From contig NC_135550.1 of NCBI RefSeq assembly GCF_964340395.1, positions 4,376,601 through 4,440,600 of the forward strand: 64,000 bases of DNA, given 5' to 3'. Numbering within the stretch: the first letter of the stretch is position 1; each line of letters opens with the position of its first letter. Under the pieces are notes generated by a model that was not told the origin of the DNA, ran no database searches, and worked only from the letters and a program-made list of their open reading frames with translations. A program made the position numbers and the translations under genes. Shown piece by piece: positions 48,691 through 60,736 of this stretch. This stretch comes from Glandiceps talaboti (taxonomy: Eukaryota > Hemichordata > Enteropneusta > Spengelidae).

Positions 48691-48920
48691 GCCATAAAGG
48701 GACTTCTGACTTCTGACTTCTGACTTCCGACTTCTGACTTCTGACTTCTGACATCGGACTTCTGACTTCTGACTTCTGACTGCCGAATTCCGACTTCTGA
48801 CTTATCAGAAGTAGGAAGTCAGAAGACAGAAGTCAGAAGTGGGAGTCAGAAGTCGGAAGTCGGAAGTCAGAAGTCAGAAGTCGGAAGTCGGAAGTCGGAA
48901 GTCAGAAGTCCCTTTACGGC
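48691..48920. repeat. Hairpin made of 7-bp minisatellite arms
   Basis: The left arm is a tandem array of GACTTCT and close variants. The right arm is its inverted counterpart (AGAAGTC). Unique tips GCC(A/G)TAAAGGGACTTCTG bound it at 48691 and 48920, so it is a defined unit and not simple slippage. Confidence 0.85.
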
Positions 48921-49672
48921 TTTCGCGTCAAATATGGACATATCATTTTCAAATTTCACACACTAATGCGCAGATGAATAAAGAGAAATCGCGTCTTTTT
49001 AGATTTTCGATTAGAAGTTTGAAGTATTATATTGACCTTGAACCGTCTCCTTTTTACCGTGTTCTTTTCTGATTTCTCTCGATAACAAACTACCGCTGTT
49101 TGTTGCAAGGCTTGTACATAATCATTTATCTAGCTCTGTATCTCAGGATATAAATACACTCACATATTTATCAAGTGCCATAATCTATAATTGATACCCA
49201 AATGTGTGTGGTCAAAATATGGAAAATAGACCAAGCCTCGCCTAGCCTACGAAGAATATTTCGCGACAATGTATCAATAATGGTGACCTATACATTGACC
49301 TCTATATAATTAGTGTACATTGAGGGCGCGCCACTCAACAAAATCTTGACAATTTTCCTGTAGTGATTAAAGGAATGTGAAATAGTCTCATGCAACGAGT
49401 AGACAGACCGACTTGTAAACTCGTGGTGGGACAGAAGGAAGTTCAACACGCACATGCCATATCCCGGGTATGTAGGGGATCACAAAAGCTGAGTGAAGTC
49501 GAGGATGGCAAGCTTTCCTGTGCTGAGAATAGGAGGCGGGCATTTCAACAACATTTTTGAAAACTACCTTTCATTAGGACTTGACGAATCACAGATATAG
49601 AGCTAAATTTCTTGCATTAACCATGAAATTGCAGGACTATACCCTTACGGAAGGCATTCAGTTTAAATCTGG

Positions 49673-50026
49673 TATAATCACTGCATAACAGGCTTATGGG
49701 TCTCGTGTTTTTAACTCTGGTATTGTCCCCTTTTTTGGATGCAAACTAATAATGGCTCTACGGCAAGAAAGTGGCAGTTGACCGTTTTTGAGTGATTGGG
49801 TGAGTACAGAGTGCAAGTCTTTGCCTATTAGCGACCAGAATGTTTTGTAGAATTTGTTTGGTAATCCATCTGTTCCTGAGGAATGATCTTTTGAGAGGAA
49901 AGTGACTGCATGAGTGAATTCTGCAAAGTTATTTCGCTATCCAGATATTCGCGATCTTCTTCATTTATTTGTGGTAAATTATTGTGAATTGTGTTTTGTG
50001 ATGTTAGGTGGACTGGTTCGGGTGTA
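49673..50026 (-). mobile_element. LINE B copy 1, middle segment (RT N-terminus)
   Basis: On -: TPEPVHLTSQNTIHNNLPQ and INEEDREYLDSE, then frameshifted DGLPNKFYKTFW-type and PKKGDNT-type blocks, ending in LLCSDY at the insertion. Continuous with 52210 once the element at 50027-52209 is removed. Confidence 0.85.
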
Positions 50027-52209
50027 CAGTACAGTTTTCGCCTAAGCTGTCGCATTTTTCGCGTTCGCTTCGCTTCGCCTTCGCAGTCGCATCGCCTCAT
50101 TATCGCTTCAATCAATTCGCTTCGTAACTTGGAATCGCTTCATGACGGCATTCGCATCGCAGTCACTTCGCTTCGCTTTCGCTTCATGTTCGCATCGCAT
50201 CAAAAAACAATGAAGGTCGCTTCACGTCAAACAACAATGAAGGTGAAGCGACACTGTGAAAGATGTGACAGTATTTGCATATCTGTTTTCACTGCTGTAC
50301 GTCGTGAATTCTGTCTGTTACGCACATTGTACAAACCTAAAACTCAAAATTCTGAGATAGGTTCTATGCATGGATTTATTAGGGGGCGGTGCGTTATATT
50401 GTCCCCATTACCAAATCGTCCCCGCTAGGGTTGGTCGGCCGGTGCCGTGAACACGGCCACAACTGTCACAACAATTCTAAATGGAATGACCAGTCAAATC
50501 GATTTTACAAACGGGACGATCCCTTCGTACAAACCACTAACATACACATGTTAACAAATGTAGAAAAAGCAATTGCACAGTGGTGAGCAAAAATAAAGTG
50601 GTGATAAACACAAGTCCTCTTTGCAGAAAACCCGGTACACTACGATGTCCTACGTTCCTCATAGGTCACGAACACCGCAATATATAATGGGCGAATAATG
50701 TAGTGAAACCGTGTCCAACAGTATGTAGCGAAACGCCAAACTACGTACCAAATTGAAAATTTATCGAAACGACCGTAATGCTGTCATCTGTATTAAAGTT
50801 GCAATGCGACGTTAAATTGCTTGCTAATTTGACTAATTTGTAACCATTCACTCGATCCGAGACAATAACACACGTAACCCCACCTAGTACCTACACACGG
50901 ACGACCGGTGTCGCCTACTAAAGTAGCGAGATCCTATCACGTCTGAGCAGCAGACCTACTTTGTTTTAGAAATCACGACAAGGCGAAAATTCGAGCAAAT
51001 ATTTTATATGTTACAGCAGTCGATAAAGTCATGGAAATAAAACAGACGTGGTCGGCAGTTGAATAGATCATCGGACAAAAACAATGAAACTGCGTGTTGG
51101 AGATCATAATAAAAGCCCGGGAATTTCTCTGAAAACTGCACGAGAAATATCGACAGATTAGTTTTATTTTTATTTTGTAAAATAATCAATCGTGTAATAT
51201 TTTATTGTCATTCTTTCAAAACTCCAAAACATCGCCAAGCTATTGTCGGAACTCTGGGCATGTACTTTGTGTAGCAACTATAAATCGCAGTTGTTGTTCA
51301 TGTTCCGGAGGAGACATTCACGTATGATGGTCTCCAAAACCCCGTTCTAACAAAACTAGGCCGATCGGAATTTAAAACTAAACTCATCGATGGATTGCTG
51401 AAAACGAGAACTACAAATAGTCATCGTATCAATCGTAATTGCGCAATTTGCAATGATGCGAAAGTTGAAATCTCCCTGTATACTGAGCTGATCAATATTC
51501 ATGATATGCCATGACATCATGCATGTCCCGCTTCGAATACGTCACTATTTTTCCCATATAAGGGTAGTACAATGCAAATTTCAGATACATAAATAGGTCA
51601 TGAATGACAGCGCTGACTTCAGCTGGAGATCGACGATTATGAACACGGAAGTGTTCCACGCTCCCACCACTTAATTTTACCGAATAAACGTTGATTTTTA
51701 TGGTAACCACATATTGAAAAATGATATAAAATAACATCAGGCTGTTGTACAGGTTGTTTGAGGCCCACGCGAGTGGAAAATCGCTCTCGTGGATTTTAAT
51801 TTGCGCGAGCGGTAGGCGAGCGGAGCGATCGCTCGCCTCAAAAGGCATGCCCTGATTTATTAACGCAAATTTAACCAAAAGGGTTATCGTGCCGTAGACA
51901 GAAAAGTAAAGTACAACCCCCGCATAATTTTAGTAGCCGTAATGATCTATACTTTTCGTTTCAAATCCTTTATCATGCAAATATGTGGGTATAATAGCGC
52001 ATGTTCCACACAATGCGATTCAGAAACAAAGTTGACGCGATGCGAATGGGGTGCGATGCGAATGCGAACTCAACGCGAAAAGGAAGCGAAGTGAAAGCGA
52101 TGTTTAATTGAAGCGAACTCCCGTAAACTTGAGATTGAGGCGAAGCGAAAGCGAAGCTGAAGCGATGCGAACGCGAATTGAGGCGAGAGCTTAGGCGAAA
52201 ACTGTACTG
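50027..52209. mobile_element. TIR element 'K' with GCGAAGC-rich subterminal arrays; TA target duplication
   Basis: The perfect outer inverted repeats start CAGTACAGTTTTCGCCTAAG. The next ~200 bp on each side are irregular arrays of CGCTTCG/CGAAGCG-type hexamer units. TA flanks both sides (50025-50026, 52210-52211). Deleting 50027-52209 plus one TA restores the LINE B frame as ...QELYTPEPVH.... The TA duplication suggests the Tc1/mariner or a related TA-targeting group, but no transposase is visible. A 128-codon - frame (51878-51492, containing HRRSPAEVSAVIHDLF-like text) is unrecognised. Confidence 0.85.
51492..51878 (-). CDS. Unrecognised 128-codon frame inside element K
   Basis: Open - frame with fairly even amino-acid use (SVEHFRVHNRRSPAEVSAVI), no recognised domain. 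It may be a conserved non-transposase passenger or chance. Its 5' part overlaps a GC-rich palindromic patch (gagcgatcgctcg near 51824). Confidence 0.2.
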   Translation of the reverse strand: MVKFALINQGMPFEASDRSARLPLAQIKIHESDFPLAWASNNLYNSLMLFYIIFQYVVTIKINVYSVKLSGGSVEHFRVHNRRSPAEVSAVIHDLFMYLKFALYYPYMGKIVTYSKRDMHDVMAYHEY

Positions 52210-52835
52210 TATATAGTTCCTGGTAGAAATTGTAAATAATTTCACGGATCTTCAGTATTGTCGTTACGTTTGAGGTGTACAATTAATTGGTCTAGTTATT
52301 CCTCTTTCTCGGTCAAGGGCAAACATGAATTTGTCGGAAACTTGACTGTCATTGAGAATCGTATGTCGGGCCCAGACAGCTGCTCCTCGTCTTTCGTAAA
52401 ATTTGACAAGTTCAATCAGCACTTTTTTCTTTTCATTATATTCATTGATTAGGCTATTGTCATTATGCAATCTTTGTTCAAGGTGTTGTGTATCACATTC
52501 CAGCTGAGCTATTTTCTGTTTATGTACAGTGCGTTTTGATATGCAATATTGTTGAGTCAGCAGTTTTATTTTCAGTTTTCCAATTTCCCACCAGGTGAGT
52601 ATATCCTTATAGTTGACCTTTTCCTTTTTCAAGTTCACCCAGAAGTGTGTAATGATTTCACGGTATTGTTCATGTGTTAAGATTACGGTATTGAGACACC
52701 AGAGTGGGTTCGTTTGTTTATTTGCTTCTGTGATATTGTCACTTTTACAAGAGAGTGGTCGGAGAAGGCAAGTGTGGATGGAGACTGTTTTGATTCGGGC
52801 ATTGCATATTGCGTTGTTGATAGCACATGTTGATT
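52210..52835 (-). mobile_element. LINE B copy 1, 5' segment (endonuclease-RT linker)
   Basis: On -: a frame with PLWCLNTVILTHEQY, then NYKDILTWWEIGKLKIKLLT, a coiled stretch and IREIIYNFYQELYT up to the TA insertion. It is 5'-truncated where it meets the 3' end of copy 2 near 52838. Confidence 0.8.
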
Positions 52836-52839
52836 AAAA

Positions 52840-54520
52840 CAGTTCTATGTTATGTTCTTGTCGGTAGTGTTCATATTCAAACGATAGCATGTTTTGAAGA
52901 TTTCCATGGGGTCTATTGGTGTCGCGTCTTTCGTTTTATTTCCTCTTGCTAGGTGGATTGACATCTTTGCTGTAGATGTAATATATGTGAACAGGTGAAG
53001 CGTTCGTTTGTCTGGAAATGTTCTACTCTGACTTGGTGGGTTGATTAGGAACCAATGTCCTGGGATTTTGCGATTATCGGTAGAAAGCTGTCTTGATATC
53101 CTGGTTACGAAGACGAGCAGTTGTTGGATGTGTGGGCATTATAGGAATGTATGCAGCAATGAGTCTACATTGCCACAGACTGAATAGTTTGGATGGAAAC
53201 ATGCTTTAAAGTTTGGTTTTATCGATGTTGGCAGACTCAGTATGTCTCTCTAAACTGTATCGAGTTTGGTAGGTAGTTTGTTTTCATGTAGTACGGATAC
53301 GAGATATTTGTAGATAGCTTTTCTCTCTATTTTGTAAAGCGTTAGGTTTAGTTCTATTGAATGATGTAGTTCGAATGAATAGGTTGTTTCCAGGGAGTCG
53401 TTGGGGAGGTTGCTACTGAAGAAATCGGCGATGGTTGTTTTTATATTTGTTGGAATTGCGCGGTGTGGAACTTCCAGGGAGAGGGTGAAGATACGATTGG
53501 AGTGTATTTTTACTCTGTGTTGAATATCTGTTGTATTCAGCCAGCGTTTGTTGTCAGTGCTAGTGTCAATAAGGTCGGCGATGGTTGTAATACCTGCGTC
53601 TACAAAGGGCACGATCGGATAGTATGTAGTATTAAAGAAATTTTTGAACAGTGGTTCTTTAAGAATGTCTGACAGGGTTGTTGGCCCTCCTTTGTGTATT
53701 TTTTCGGTCGAGAGCCAGGTGCGTAAGATTCCGCGGTAGTAGTCTGGAATGCGTGTCTTACGTGCATCAGCATTAGTTGTCAAGAGTAACTGTTGGCCGC
53801 GTACCGTAGATTTGCAACTTTTTTTACCGGGAAGTAGTCCATAAAGTGGAAGGTTGGGTGTGGATAATCGTTGTATAAATAACGTTAAAAGTGACTTAAA
53901 TGGAGTGCTGACAGACGAGTTTCAATGTTGTTTAGGCATTGTCCACCTTTAATCAGAGGTGAGGTATAAGGTTTCTGCTGGTACCCAGTGACGACCTTGC
54001 CAAACGAATTGGAGGAATAACGATTGAAGAAATGTAATATCATATTTAGTTGGGGTAATGCATGCGAATTTGTGGATCCGGAGCAATTTTGAAGCGACTA
54101 GTTGGTTTACGACTAGTAGGCGTCCTCTATATTACATGCAGGGCGCGAAGGTTGACCAATATTTTATTTTGTTTTTGGAAATATTAACTAGATCGGTCAC
54201 GTTTTTCTGTGGTAAGCGTCATTGTTGCCTAGGTAATATGTATAATTCTAGAAGTTTTTAAGCCGTCTACATTCCATTTTATTCCCAGAGGGTGATTAGT
54301 CCGATCGCGCCAACTTCCTACCTAAAATCCCTTTTTCTTTTCGAAGTTTACTTTCGCGTTCGACGCCTTTTCGTATACGTTGAGACAATTCTTTAGTTTT
54401 GTGAAGTCTTCGTTTTTTGTTATCATAGTTTCCACGTCGTCAGCATACGCAGAAAGAGAAAAAAGTATGTTTAGGAGTGTTAGGTACGATTAGTCCGGTC
54501 TTATTTTGTCAAGGAGTGGT
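52840..54520 (-). mobile_element. LINE B copy 2, 5'-truncated
   Basis: On -: starts in the RT near LSAYADDVETMI (about 54430-54465), then KASNAKVNFEKKKG. The later frame (53783-53250) parallels copy 1 at 47412-46540 (VDAGITTIADLI versus IDAGITTIKDLI; DILKEPLF in both). The 3' end is at about 52840. Frameshifts and stops throughout. Confidence 0.85.
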
Positions 54521-55301
54521 TCGCGAACAACAAATGTATGTGCATAATATAAACCATAAACAATAAAGCTATAGATGTACATTCAAATATAACATAAACT
54601 CTTTGTCTCTTGATACATCCCATGCATGTGACATGGCGTCGCAACACGGCACTATGGCCACCATAAGAAACAGTTATTTGTTCGAAGTGACTTCTCAATA
54701 TTGCACACCAATGAGTTGCATTGTGTCATCATATGGTATAAAAACTTGCATGTGTAGCTGTACACATAACATATAAGAAATGAAGAATTTAAAATTTATG
54801 GGACGGACTAGACTCTAACATCTGTGCCTCCATCGACCAGAGCATGTTGAGTTGCACACAAAACATAACCAATCTAGGGTGAGACACACTTTGAAAAATA
54901 TGACAAACACTGTGACTGAAAGTACCTGACCTAACATGTGTCTAGATATTGGATACTAAATGTCCATGTATATAATTAGTCTAGTTACGTTCCTATCCAT
55001 TTTTGTACTTACGCCTTACAATATTAAATTCAAGATGGAACTATAAGAAACTATATTTTTAAGTACTCCGTGACTTACAAATTCCAACCCTTGCATTGTT
55101 ACGTATCATTTCTCTTTGGCATTTTCATTGCTTCTCACTTCATCTTTACTGTCCTTCTATTATAAGCACTTTTCATTATTTAGTTATGTGTATACATACA
55201 TGTGTATATATTGCTGTGAGTATGTTTATGCGATTGAGTACATTTGTTTCAATTTTGAACACTTTACATTATTGAGTTATGTATATAGAGGTGTGTGCAT
55301 A

Positions 55302-55336
<35 letters not shown>

Positions 55337-55344
55337 TTGATTCA
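54521..55344. other. No gene recognised
   Basis: AT-rich with a (GT)n tract at about 55303-55333. Nothing else supportable. Confidence 0.5.
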
Positions 55345-55562
55345 CTTTTCTTCTGCGTCCCATTATCGATTTGAAATGTAGAGAAATGTACGGGCCATGG
55401 ACAAGACTAGTTCCGCCGAACTATTTCCATGGTCCACATCAGATAACAATTGTCTATTTCTTTTGTATCCATTTTGTATATTTGTATCATGTGTTTCTTT
55501 GAAAGTGTAGCTCATTTTTGTTATCTGGTTAAATAAATAAATTTCATTCATTCATTCATTCC
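55345..55562 (+). mobile_element. CR1-like LINE 3' end with (ATTC)n tail
   Basis: The 3' UTR-like sequence (gggccatggacaagactagt, ttccgcc...) ends in aaataaataaattt(cATT)n at about 55532-55560. This is the short terminal-repeat tail seen in CR1-group elements of marine animals. A heavily 5'-truncated insertion. Confidence 0.6.
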
Positions 55563-56159
55563 CTACGATCATCTCCGTTAGAAATCCCAAATTGATTTAG
55601 TGGTGAGATAAAAAACTAAATTCTTTTAGTGTGGGGTGAAGATTTTACTACGGGGGCGTTTGTCCGGGGGGGCATTTGTTCTAGAACCCTGGCCAATACA
55701 ACCATTAAAACAATTATTGGGTTATTACAAAAATACAACTGTTTTCATGGATGGAAATTTGTTACATTTTGTATTTGGAAATTTGTTTAAGTTGCCGTGT
55801 CCCCATTTCTTAATATATGTGCATTTAATTTACCTTTCCTAACCACGATATGAAACTCTACACTCTGAATATTTTCCAGGTATTTTTTTACATGCCATCA
55901 AATCTGTTTTTTGTTTTGAAATATGAATATAACGCTTAGCAACAAGACTAAACAAAATTCAATAATAATGACAGTTGTTCATCAACAAGGATGATTTGTC
56001 TTGCATTTGGAATATTAATAAATCCTGCTTTCCTTCCCTATAAGACATAAATCCATTCCAAAACTCCATAACAAATTCACAATCATAAAATGAATTAAAG
56101 TTTCTTCCTTTTTATTGAATTTTGATAATGTTATATTAGTTAATATGTTGTGCAGTACT

Positions 56160-56800
56160 TATTATCAATTGTTAACATGCAAGGCATCTGATAAATTGGA
56201 TCCCAACAGTCAAAATGTTCAAATAATGATGTAAAATACATTTCTGATCTGGGAGGAATGAAATAATGTTCTGCGATCCATGTATTGGCATTCCTAGTAT
56301 AACAATTTTTAATTTAGGTTGATACCGTACCAAACGTGAACAAAATTTGTGTCTCACGTATTTTAAACTCAGCAATCATTGTTGCATCATTATTCACCCT
56401 CCATAATTTTGGAATTGCTTTGAGAACACCATACCATTCTAGAATTGATGACTGTGGTACTCCCATTTCTCTTATTTCCTCTCATGACAACAACTGCCTA
56501 TTTCCCTGGAAAAGTTGTCCAACATAAATCATTCCAGCCTGTAAAAATTGATTTTCCAGCAATTAAGATATCGATATCATGGTTATTCCAAATTATTTGT
56601 TCTACTATAATATTTTCGTTGATTGGATTTTTGGTTTCTGAACATACATGTAACATATTTCTAAAGAAGCCTGAAAACTTCATTGGTAACGTTTTAATAT
56701 TAAAGTTACATCTCAGCAGTAATTCAATACCACCAACCTTTTCTAATTCTCTCTCCAGAAACAATTTCCATGATGGATGACTTATTGGGATCACAATACC
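56160..56800 (-). mobile_element. LINE fragment (family C), ORF2 C-terminal region
   Basis: On -, one frame (56794-56498) contains LPMKFSGFFRNML, IIVEQIIWNNHDIDILIAGK and GWNDL. This is the block (SLP.FY...W...IWNN..I...GK...) that follows the RT in L1/Tx1-type ORF2s. It is followed after a stop by an AIPKLWR-like motif. Confidence 0.55.
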
Positions 56801-56810
56801 TTATTATCTA

Positions 56811-57890
56811 ATTACTAAAAGAATTTAGTGTTTTAACTATTGATCTCGCCCCTAATGTGTTGATTGAACTGCATGTCTTCTTATCAAAAATAACCTTTCT
56901 GTGTTTGTGTTTCACTTATTCTCTGATACCAACACCAAGTTTAATACATGTTACCAGGTTACATGTGACACCCCTTTTTTGTCTTGCTATTGTTTTACAT
57001 CATAAACTACCAAGAATGAATATTCCAAGGTGAACACAATATTACTCAGGATTCTCGGAGAATGTAGTATGTGAGTGACTGATAAACAAAGTGTGACGGT
57101 ACGAACCGCCACCTCGTAAGATTTGTTTAGTAGTTTATTGGTTACCATATTAATTGCTATTTACTGTTTGTTAGACCCAAATTGTGTTATTGGGACAGCT
57201 AGTACTTTTACTTTGTAGAGCTGGGTCATTTTCACTATTTCTGGACCAATCCGGAAGGACTACGTCACCTCCGGACAGTTAGTAACATTGTAGCCAGTTT
57301 GGGCGGGAAATACCCAGGTTTACATGTGGTTTGTAGTTTTATGGAGAGTTAAGCGTGGACCGTCGAGTAGTGCGGATCGGTGTGTTGTAAGGTCCGGTTA
57401 ATTAGTTGTAGTATGCAGACCGTAGTATCATGTAAGGTCTGGTATTGCAAACCTGTGAACTGTAGTGCGTTGATGGTGGAGAATAAAGTACGGCTGATGT
57501 GTTGAATTGTAGGCGATTGAGTTATCGTTTTATTCGCATCCTGTGGGACGTTAACCCCACGGCGAGGACGCGCTCCAATATAACTCAGCAGCGGGAACCC
57601 AAGGTAAATTTGCACAGCTCTGTCTATGGCCGATGGTCTGATCGGCTGGGGAATAGACGGGCGATTGTGACAAAAGTTATAAACACAGACTTGTTTGATG
57701 ATGATCAAGTAAATGGCTACTTACTGTAGCAAGGACTTCTATAGTACAGATACAGTGCAAAGTTATGAGGAAAATTAGATTTTACATCTTCCTGGAATAT
57801 GTTAAACTGAGTATCCATCACTGAGTGACTGTATACTATGAGTCAAATGTTGTCAGCAGCTCATAACATTACATTTCCTTGGTATTAATT
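56811..57890. repeat. Segmental direct duplication, copy 1 (contains the solo LTR)
   Basis: Parallels 58061-58592 in the same order (tactaaaagaatt..., ctattgttttacaycataaa, gacttgtttgatgatgatc, gtgcaaagtyatga). Copy 1 carries an extra 585 bp, the LTR plus target duplication. Confidence 0.85.
57092..57672 (+). mobile_element. Solo LTR (581 bp, TG...CA)
   Basis: Starts TGTGACGGTACGAACCGCC and ends GATTGTGACA, flanked by AAAG at 57088-57091 and 57673-57676. The related segment at 58375 has the unoccupied site gacAAAGtt. Within it are AATAAA (about 57481) and a GC-richer 3' part, as in LTR R/U5 regions. No internal retroviral-type genes remain, so it arose by LTR-LTR recombination. Superfamily is not determinable from the LTR alone. 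Confidence 0.8.
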
Positions 57891-58060
57891 TTTATTTTAT
57901 TTTAAAATACATTAGTGCCAATACACACTACACACTGACTTTGTATTCATAGCACTACATGGTGCTACATACTGATTTGAAATTGATTGTGCTGTACTTG
58001 TGTGCAATGTTCAATATTGACCAATTAAGTTAGAAGGGGATGGGGGAAGGGGTCTGAGGC

Positions 58061-58592
58061 CTTACTAAAAGAATTAGTTTTTTAACTATTAATCTCGCTC
58101 CCTAATGTTTTGATTTATCATACATGTACAAAGTACTGAACAGTTACTTGGCATAGCTATCCTATGAACTATATGTACATGTCTTCTTATCAAACATAGC
58201 CTTTCTGTATTTATGCTTCACTTATTCTCTGATACCATCATCAAGTTAAAAAAAATGTTGCCAGGTTAGATGTGAAACCCACCTTTGTCGTGCTATTGTT
58301 TTACACCATAAACTACCGAGAATGAAATATATTCCAGGTGAGCACAATATTACACAGGATAGACAAAGTTAAAAAAAAAGAAAGAAAAAAGACTTGTTTG
58401 ATGATGATCTAGTAAAGAGCTAGGACTTCTACAATACGGTCACAGTGCAAAGTCATGATGGAAATGAGATTTTACATCTCCCGGGAATATGTTAAATCGA
58501 GTATGCATCATTGAGTGACTGTATACTACGAGTAAAATTTTGTCAACAGGTCACAATATTACACTTCCTTGGTCGTAATGGTATTAAAATGT
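58061..58592. repeat. Segmental direct duplication, copy 2 (empty site)
   Basis: Unoccupied homologue of 56811-57890. It has its own ~60-bp extra segment (atgtacaaagtactgaac...) near 58120 and an A-rich run at about 58369. Confidence 0.85.
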
Positions 58593-59169
58593 ATTTATTT
58601 TCAAGGCTATCATGTTGTCATCATTATACAGGACAACATAGCTAGTAGTACGTGAGCTGAATTAGTAATCTAGTTCTGAAACAGCTGTAGTACAGAACAC
58701 TTTTTTATGGCAATTTCTATTTTGAAATCAGTGACATCTATCACATTTCATTACTTAAAACCTGTTGAGAAACATTTTTGTTAAAAATATAAAATTAGCA
58801 TTTGAAGGGAGGGAAGGTTTGAGTCAGTATCACAATTAAAATGAACAATTTATGAACATGACAAACAAGTGCCTTTAAGAGTGCAAACTCGATGTGTGTA
58901 CATGCATTGACAGATATTGATGACAAAGGTTTACATTTATATTAACCCCATTTCTAATTCGTACTTGATAATTAGCTGAATTAATCTATGGTAATAGTTC
59001 ACTCAATCAGAGAGATATTCTATGGTTACTAGACCATGAATAGTTTGTATGTCAGTAAATAGACAATCATACTTCTCATAGGGTTCCTGCCTAAAGAGCT
59101 TTATACATGTTCAGTATGGTTTTTTTTATTGAGGGGGGGGGGGGTGTTTTGTGGACGAATTGCAGGGGG
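58593..59169. other. No gene recognised
   Basis: AT-rich, with a T-run and G-run near 59121-59145. Confidence 0.5.
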
Positions 59170-60120
59170 TCAGTATTTTTAAGTACAACACGAACAAAAA
59201 GTCACCGGTCCACCCCCGGCCGTAAAAGCTGGTCTGCAACTTGTCAATGAAACAATAGACGCTGAAACAATGCCAGGGGAAACAAACGAATCAACGAGAA
59301 ATAACCATAAATATGCAATACCAATGACACAGATGAAGCAATGTAATGTGTCACTGAAATACTTAACCAAATGGTGATGTAAGTGAATGTTATATCTGTA
59401 AATTCTGAAATACAAACAAATGCTACACCACATCGCAATATCACAACCAACACACAACAAGTTAGACAACCCACTGGCCCATTGATGACAGAGGACATGG
59501 TCACAAATCAACGAAACCACAACGAAATCAATGTAAGCTGAAATGAAGACATTGTTACAAACGGTACAACACAATCAGACGAATAAACGTACAATATCCA
59601 TGACCTCAAAGATAACAACGATGAAGAGAGGGTGAGAACCTCTCCTGCCCCCACCACTCTCTTTCATCCCTAAAGTCTCCTTTGACTATCCTTCATCTTC
59701 TTCCTCCTCCTCAGCCCCAACTCTCTCCCTAGTTATCTCAGAGACGCCATTTCGAAGCTAGGCTCGTCGCAAGACCTTTTTGATTCTATAATCACAAACA
59801 TGGATGGAAGACATTGAAGTACACACACAACAATTCACTTGATGTCCTAAGCCGCAATTCAGATCAAGACAATGAATCATCAGTAGCATCAGAGCTGTCA
59901 GCCATATCAGAAATATCTGAAAACAAACTAATAAGACCAACCGCCTTTTAGAATTTCTTGAGGAAATAGAAGGACCCAAAAAGTTATTGAAGATGCCAAG
60001 AATACTGCCAAGATACTAAACTTCTTGCGAAGTCATTTCAAAATATTTACCGATCCTCACTCCTCTCCAGTCAACAGAAAACACGTATTCAAATAGTTCT
60101 TGTAAAACTCAAAGGTCAAC
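59170..60120 (+). mobile_element. Second, decayed copy of the LINE A ORF1 region
   Basis: Shares with 12.6-13.7 kb the Asn/Thr-rich region, the landmark gatgaagagaggg-gaacc (59620; compare 13134), the following Pro/Ser-rich CT-rich stretch, the 'SELS' acidic block and the helical end. Many stops. No endonuclease or RT follows. Confidence 0.6.
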
Positions 60121-60150
60121 CCAAGTCAACCCACCTGGAGCAGCGAGTAT

Positions 60151-60176
60151 GTGATCGATCGATCGATCGATCGATT
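60151..60176. repeat. (GATC)n tract
   Basis: Six GATC units. Confidence 0.95.
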
Positions 60177-60384
60177 TATTGGTTGATTTATTATTTGGTT
60201 GAATGATTGAACGATTAATTTTGTAAAATAAAACTATTTTGTGTGTGATATTGATCACTTGAGTCACTGATTTTTGTGGTGATATAATTTTTTTTTCTTC
60301 TTTTCCTGAGCTGGCTACATTTCTCTTTCAGCTTTTCCACTTTTGCGTCTACAAAAAAAAATTGTTTGGCTTATAACGTTCTCT

Positions 60385-60725
60385 GACTACCAAGCCCATT
60401 CTACCCCTTGTTTAATCAACTCAATATCCTTGACATCCATAAACTTTGTAAACTTCAAACTTGTATGTTCATCTTTGACCTACAACACGATCGCAATATA
60501 GACACACTCTAGACCATTACATTACTATAAACCAACTGTCCCATAGCTATCCAACCAGAGCTAAAATCAATGATAACATTCCGATTCCTAAAGTAAACAT
60601 CAATTAGCCAACAGAATTGTCAATATGCAGCTATCCAAACTTGGAATTATGTGCTCACAACTTAGTAATAAGCTGTAACCAACAATAGACAGATACTTAA
60701 GGCGAAACTAAAACAGTATTTTTGA
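60385..60725 (+). mobile_element. CR1/Jockey-type LINE 3' fragment
   Basis: + frames read LNILDIHKLCKLQTCMFIF, then a YPTRAKIN block and IQTWN. This matches the post-RT end of the same superfamily as the 40.1-42.1 kb element (YNTRS...AKIWN). Ends just before the palindrome at 60737. Confidence 0.55.
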
Positions 60726-60736
60726 AGGTATGACAA

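Larger units (their letters stand above)
48206..49672 (-). mobile_element. Insertion in LINE B: pearl-family-like element
   Basis: Interrupts LINE B between SDY and the ILVKTLSLRL coding. Read on -, it starts ccagatttaaactgaatgcc and ttccgtaaggg, the 5' end of the pearl-like family. Its other end has a microsatellite ((CA)n then (AAAC)n at about 48243-48328) followed by ~40 bp and CCTTACGG, the same order as in copy 1. The usual 147-bp monomers are not recognisable inside; a 230-bp minisatellite hairpin (48691-48920) is. Confidence 0.5.

Noticed and set aside
49991-50428. 145-codon + frame at the left arm of element K
   Set aside because: It spans the hexamer array (SRRFAS/RFRF-type repeats) and the LINE boundary, so it is chance.
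57349-57729. Frames of 119 (-) and 76 (+) codons
   Set aside because: They lie wholly inside the solo LTR and have no recognisable domain.
59179-59574. 131-codon minus-strand frame rich in Cys/Val/Ile
   Set aside because: It is the antisense of the Asn/Thr-rich LINE A ORF1 tail on +.
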